Shown: piece after piece, positions 6,470 to 7,465 of the stretch | Layout of the letters: each line of letters starts with the position of its first letter | Position numbering within the stretch: position 1 is the first letter of the stretch | Origin: JANRKG01 sp033763635 | Lineage (GTDB): Bacteria; Cyanobacteriota; Cyanobacteriia; GCF-001939115 | DNA length: 7,465 bases | NCBI GenBank assembly: GCA_033763635.1 | Contig: JANRKG010000254.1 | Coordinates: 1 to 7,465 of the forward strand | Direction: 5' to 3' | The notes under the pieces: generated by a model | The model's input: only the letters and a program-made list of their open reading frames with translations | What the model was told of the DNA's origin: nothing | Databases searched by the model: none | Program-made: the position numbers and the translations under genes

Positions 6470-7465
6470 CTACTCATGCTTCATTCGATAAATTGCCCAT
6501 CCATCTCCGGCATCGGAAACTTCCAGCATCGATTCCGCATCTGGCGCGTAACAGTTCGATCGCTCCGTACAGAGGTAAAAATCTGGCTTGAGGTAATCCA
6601 GATTCGATAAACGATCTCGCTCAAAAGCATAGCGAATACTGTAGGAATTCAATGACCCTTTAATATCGGCAGCATGTAAGTGAATTGCCCAGTCTTGCGT
6701 AAAGTAGCTGACATAGGCAGAAGTTGCCGTTGTCACAAAACTTTGCCCCTGATACTGATTTAAAACGTCAGAAGCAGGGAGTTGGTGAATGGGAAGGGCA
6801 CGTAAGCTTTGAAACTGACCCGCCATGTAGGGCAATACAAGAGGGGATAAAAATAAAAAGGAAACAGCCCAGGACAGCACTCGCTGGTTTAAATTCGCCA
6901 GGTTTGGCCCCGACAAATTCATGGGTTGCTGTACCCACTGTGCCCAAAACACTGGATAAATTGCACTAAAAGCTGCCAACCCAACCAATAAGCCCAGATA
7001 GGTCATCAAGTAGGTCGTCATGACAGGCCCAAGATACGCAATTAATCGACCATGAAAGGTGATCGCCACCAATAATCCAAGCAGCAGCACGGCAAGTGCC
7101 CCCAGAAGACTCTGAACCGTCCGCTGGGAGAGTTTTATCTTTTGAAGCTGCGAGGCCACCGTTCCCGCGTAACAAGCTCCCAGAAATGCCGCACCTAAGA
7201 CGAGATGATATCCGACGAGAAATCCCGCGTAGGCTAGCGTATAGCGGCCCAGGATGACACCCCGACTGGACTGGTGGAACAAAAGCACTGGAGAGAGGGC
7301 CAACATCACGCCAGCCATTGCCCCCAGAACAATCCGCAGGGAACGCGGGATATTCTGAAGGGTCCGAGCGACGAAATGGGGAAAGATGACCATCCCAATC
7401 ACAACACTCAGGGCTGCACAATAGGCAAAAGCCAGAATTAGCATCGGTGTGCCCCAGGATGCAAG
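6470..7465 (-). CDS. C-terminal part of a polytopic membrane protein, possibly a GT-C type glycosyltransferase (partial, 5' end off window)
   Basis: The frame is open to the right edge. The first ATG in the window (7444) has seven in-frame codons before it (LASWGTP) and sits in the middle of a hydrophobic run, so it is probably internal and the true start lies outside. Counting from that Met, about six membrane helices are visible (roughly 3-25, 35-56, 70-92, 113-130, 143-165, 187-208). A soluble tail of about 115 residues follows. The tail includes DFYLCTERSNCY, with Cys292 and Cys298 as a possible disulfide, and ends near DGWAIYRMKHE. A multi-helix region followed by a small soluble tail that ends in a Trp-x-Ile-Tyr strand is common in GT-C sugar transferases. 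The catalytic loop would lie in the missing N-terminal part, so this cannot be confirmed. It does not carry the module shared by the two downstream membrane proteins. It could also be a flippase or an unrelated transporter. Confidence 0.75.
   Translation of the reverse strand, partial: LASWGTPMLILAFAYCAALSVVIGMVIFPHFVARTLQNIPRSLRIVLGAMAGVMLALSPVLLFHQSSRGVILGRYTLAYAGFLVGYHLVLGAAFLGACYAGTVASQLQKIKLSQRTVQSLLGALAVLLLGLLVAITFHGRLIAYLGPVMTTYLMTYLGLLVGLAAFSAIYPVFWAQWVQQPMNLSGPNLANLNQRVLSWAVSFLFLSPLVLPYMAGQFQSLRALPIHQLPASDVLNQYQGQSFVTTATSAYVSYFTQDWAIHLHAADIKGSLNSYSIRYAFERDRLSNLDYLKPDFYLCTERSNCYAPDAESMLEVSDAGDGWAIYRMKHE

Noticed and set aside
6966..7421. 151-codon minus-strand frame at the right edge
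   Set aside because: It overlaps the membrane protein frame, which is hydrophobic with regular helices. The alternative is rich in Gly, Ser, Arg and Cys, as expected of an out-of-frame reading.
1..7465. Mobile element, CRISPR, tRNA or phage content
   Set aside because: No transposase, terminal repeats, regularly spaced repeats or tRNA-like folds were seen. The five genes account for nearly all of the sequence.

Overview
The window looks cyanobacterial. It carries three exact copies of the octamer GCGATCGC (HIP1), where about 0.1 would be expected by chance in 7.5 kb, plus many one-base-shorter relatives such as CGATCGC. Base composition is close to balanced, and coding density is high. I cannot name a genus.

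All five genes point left (minus strand) with gaps of only 54 to 108 bases, so they probably form one operon read from right to left. In transcription order they are: (1) 7465-6470, the C-terminal part of a polytopic membrane protein whose start lies beyond the right edge; (2) 6415-5561, a SAM-dependent methyltransferase with an N-terminal zinc ribbon; (3) 5488-4706, a family 2 glycosyltransferase of the dolichol/polyprenyl-phosphate sugar synthase type; (4) 4597-2402, a membrane O-acyltransferase (acyltransferase family 3, OafA-like) with a large extra C-terminal domain; (5) 2332-1, a polytopic membrane protein resembling GT-C glycosyltransferases, open at the left edge after 777 codons. No gene-free stretch exceeds 110 bases. 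There is no RNA gene, mobile element, CRISPR array or convincing terminator.

Together the set suggests assembly and decoration of a surface polysaccharide or glycoconjugate. The soluble GT2 could charge a polyprenyl phosphate with a sugar, one or both membrane proteins could use that lipid-linked sugar outside the membrane, and the acyltransferase and methyltransferase could modify the product. The substrate cannot be read from the sequence.

The most striking feature is that genes 4 and 5, which have unrelated membrane domains, end in the same kind of extracytoplasmic module of about 220 residues. By my own alignment, 23 of 53 ungapped positions are identical across its first part, and a NFQD block is shared further on. 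The second part of the module has the look of a carbohydrate-binding jelly roll. This suggests an accessory glycan-recognition module shared by two enzymes of one pathway.
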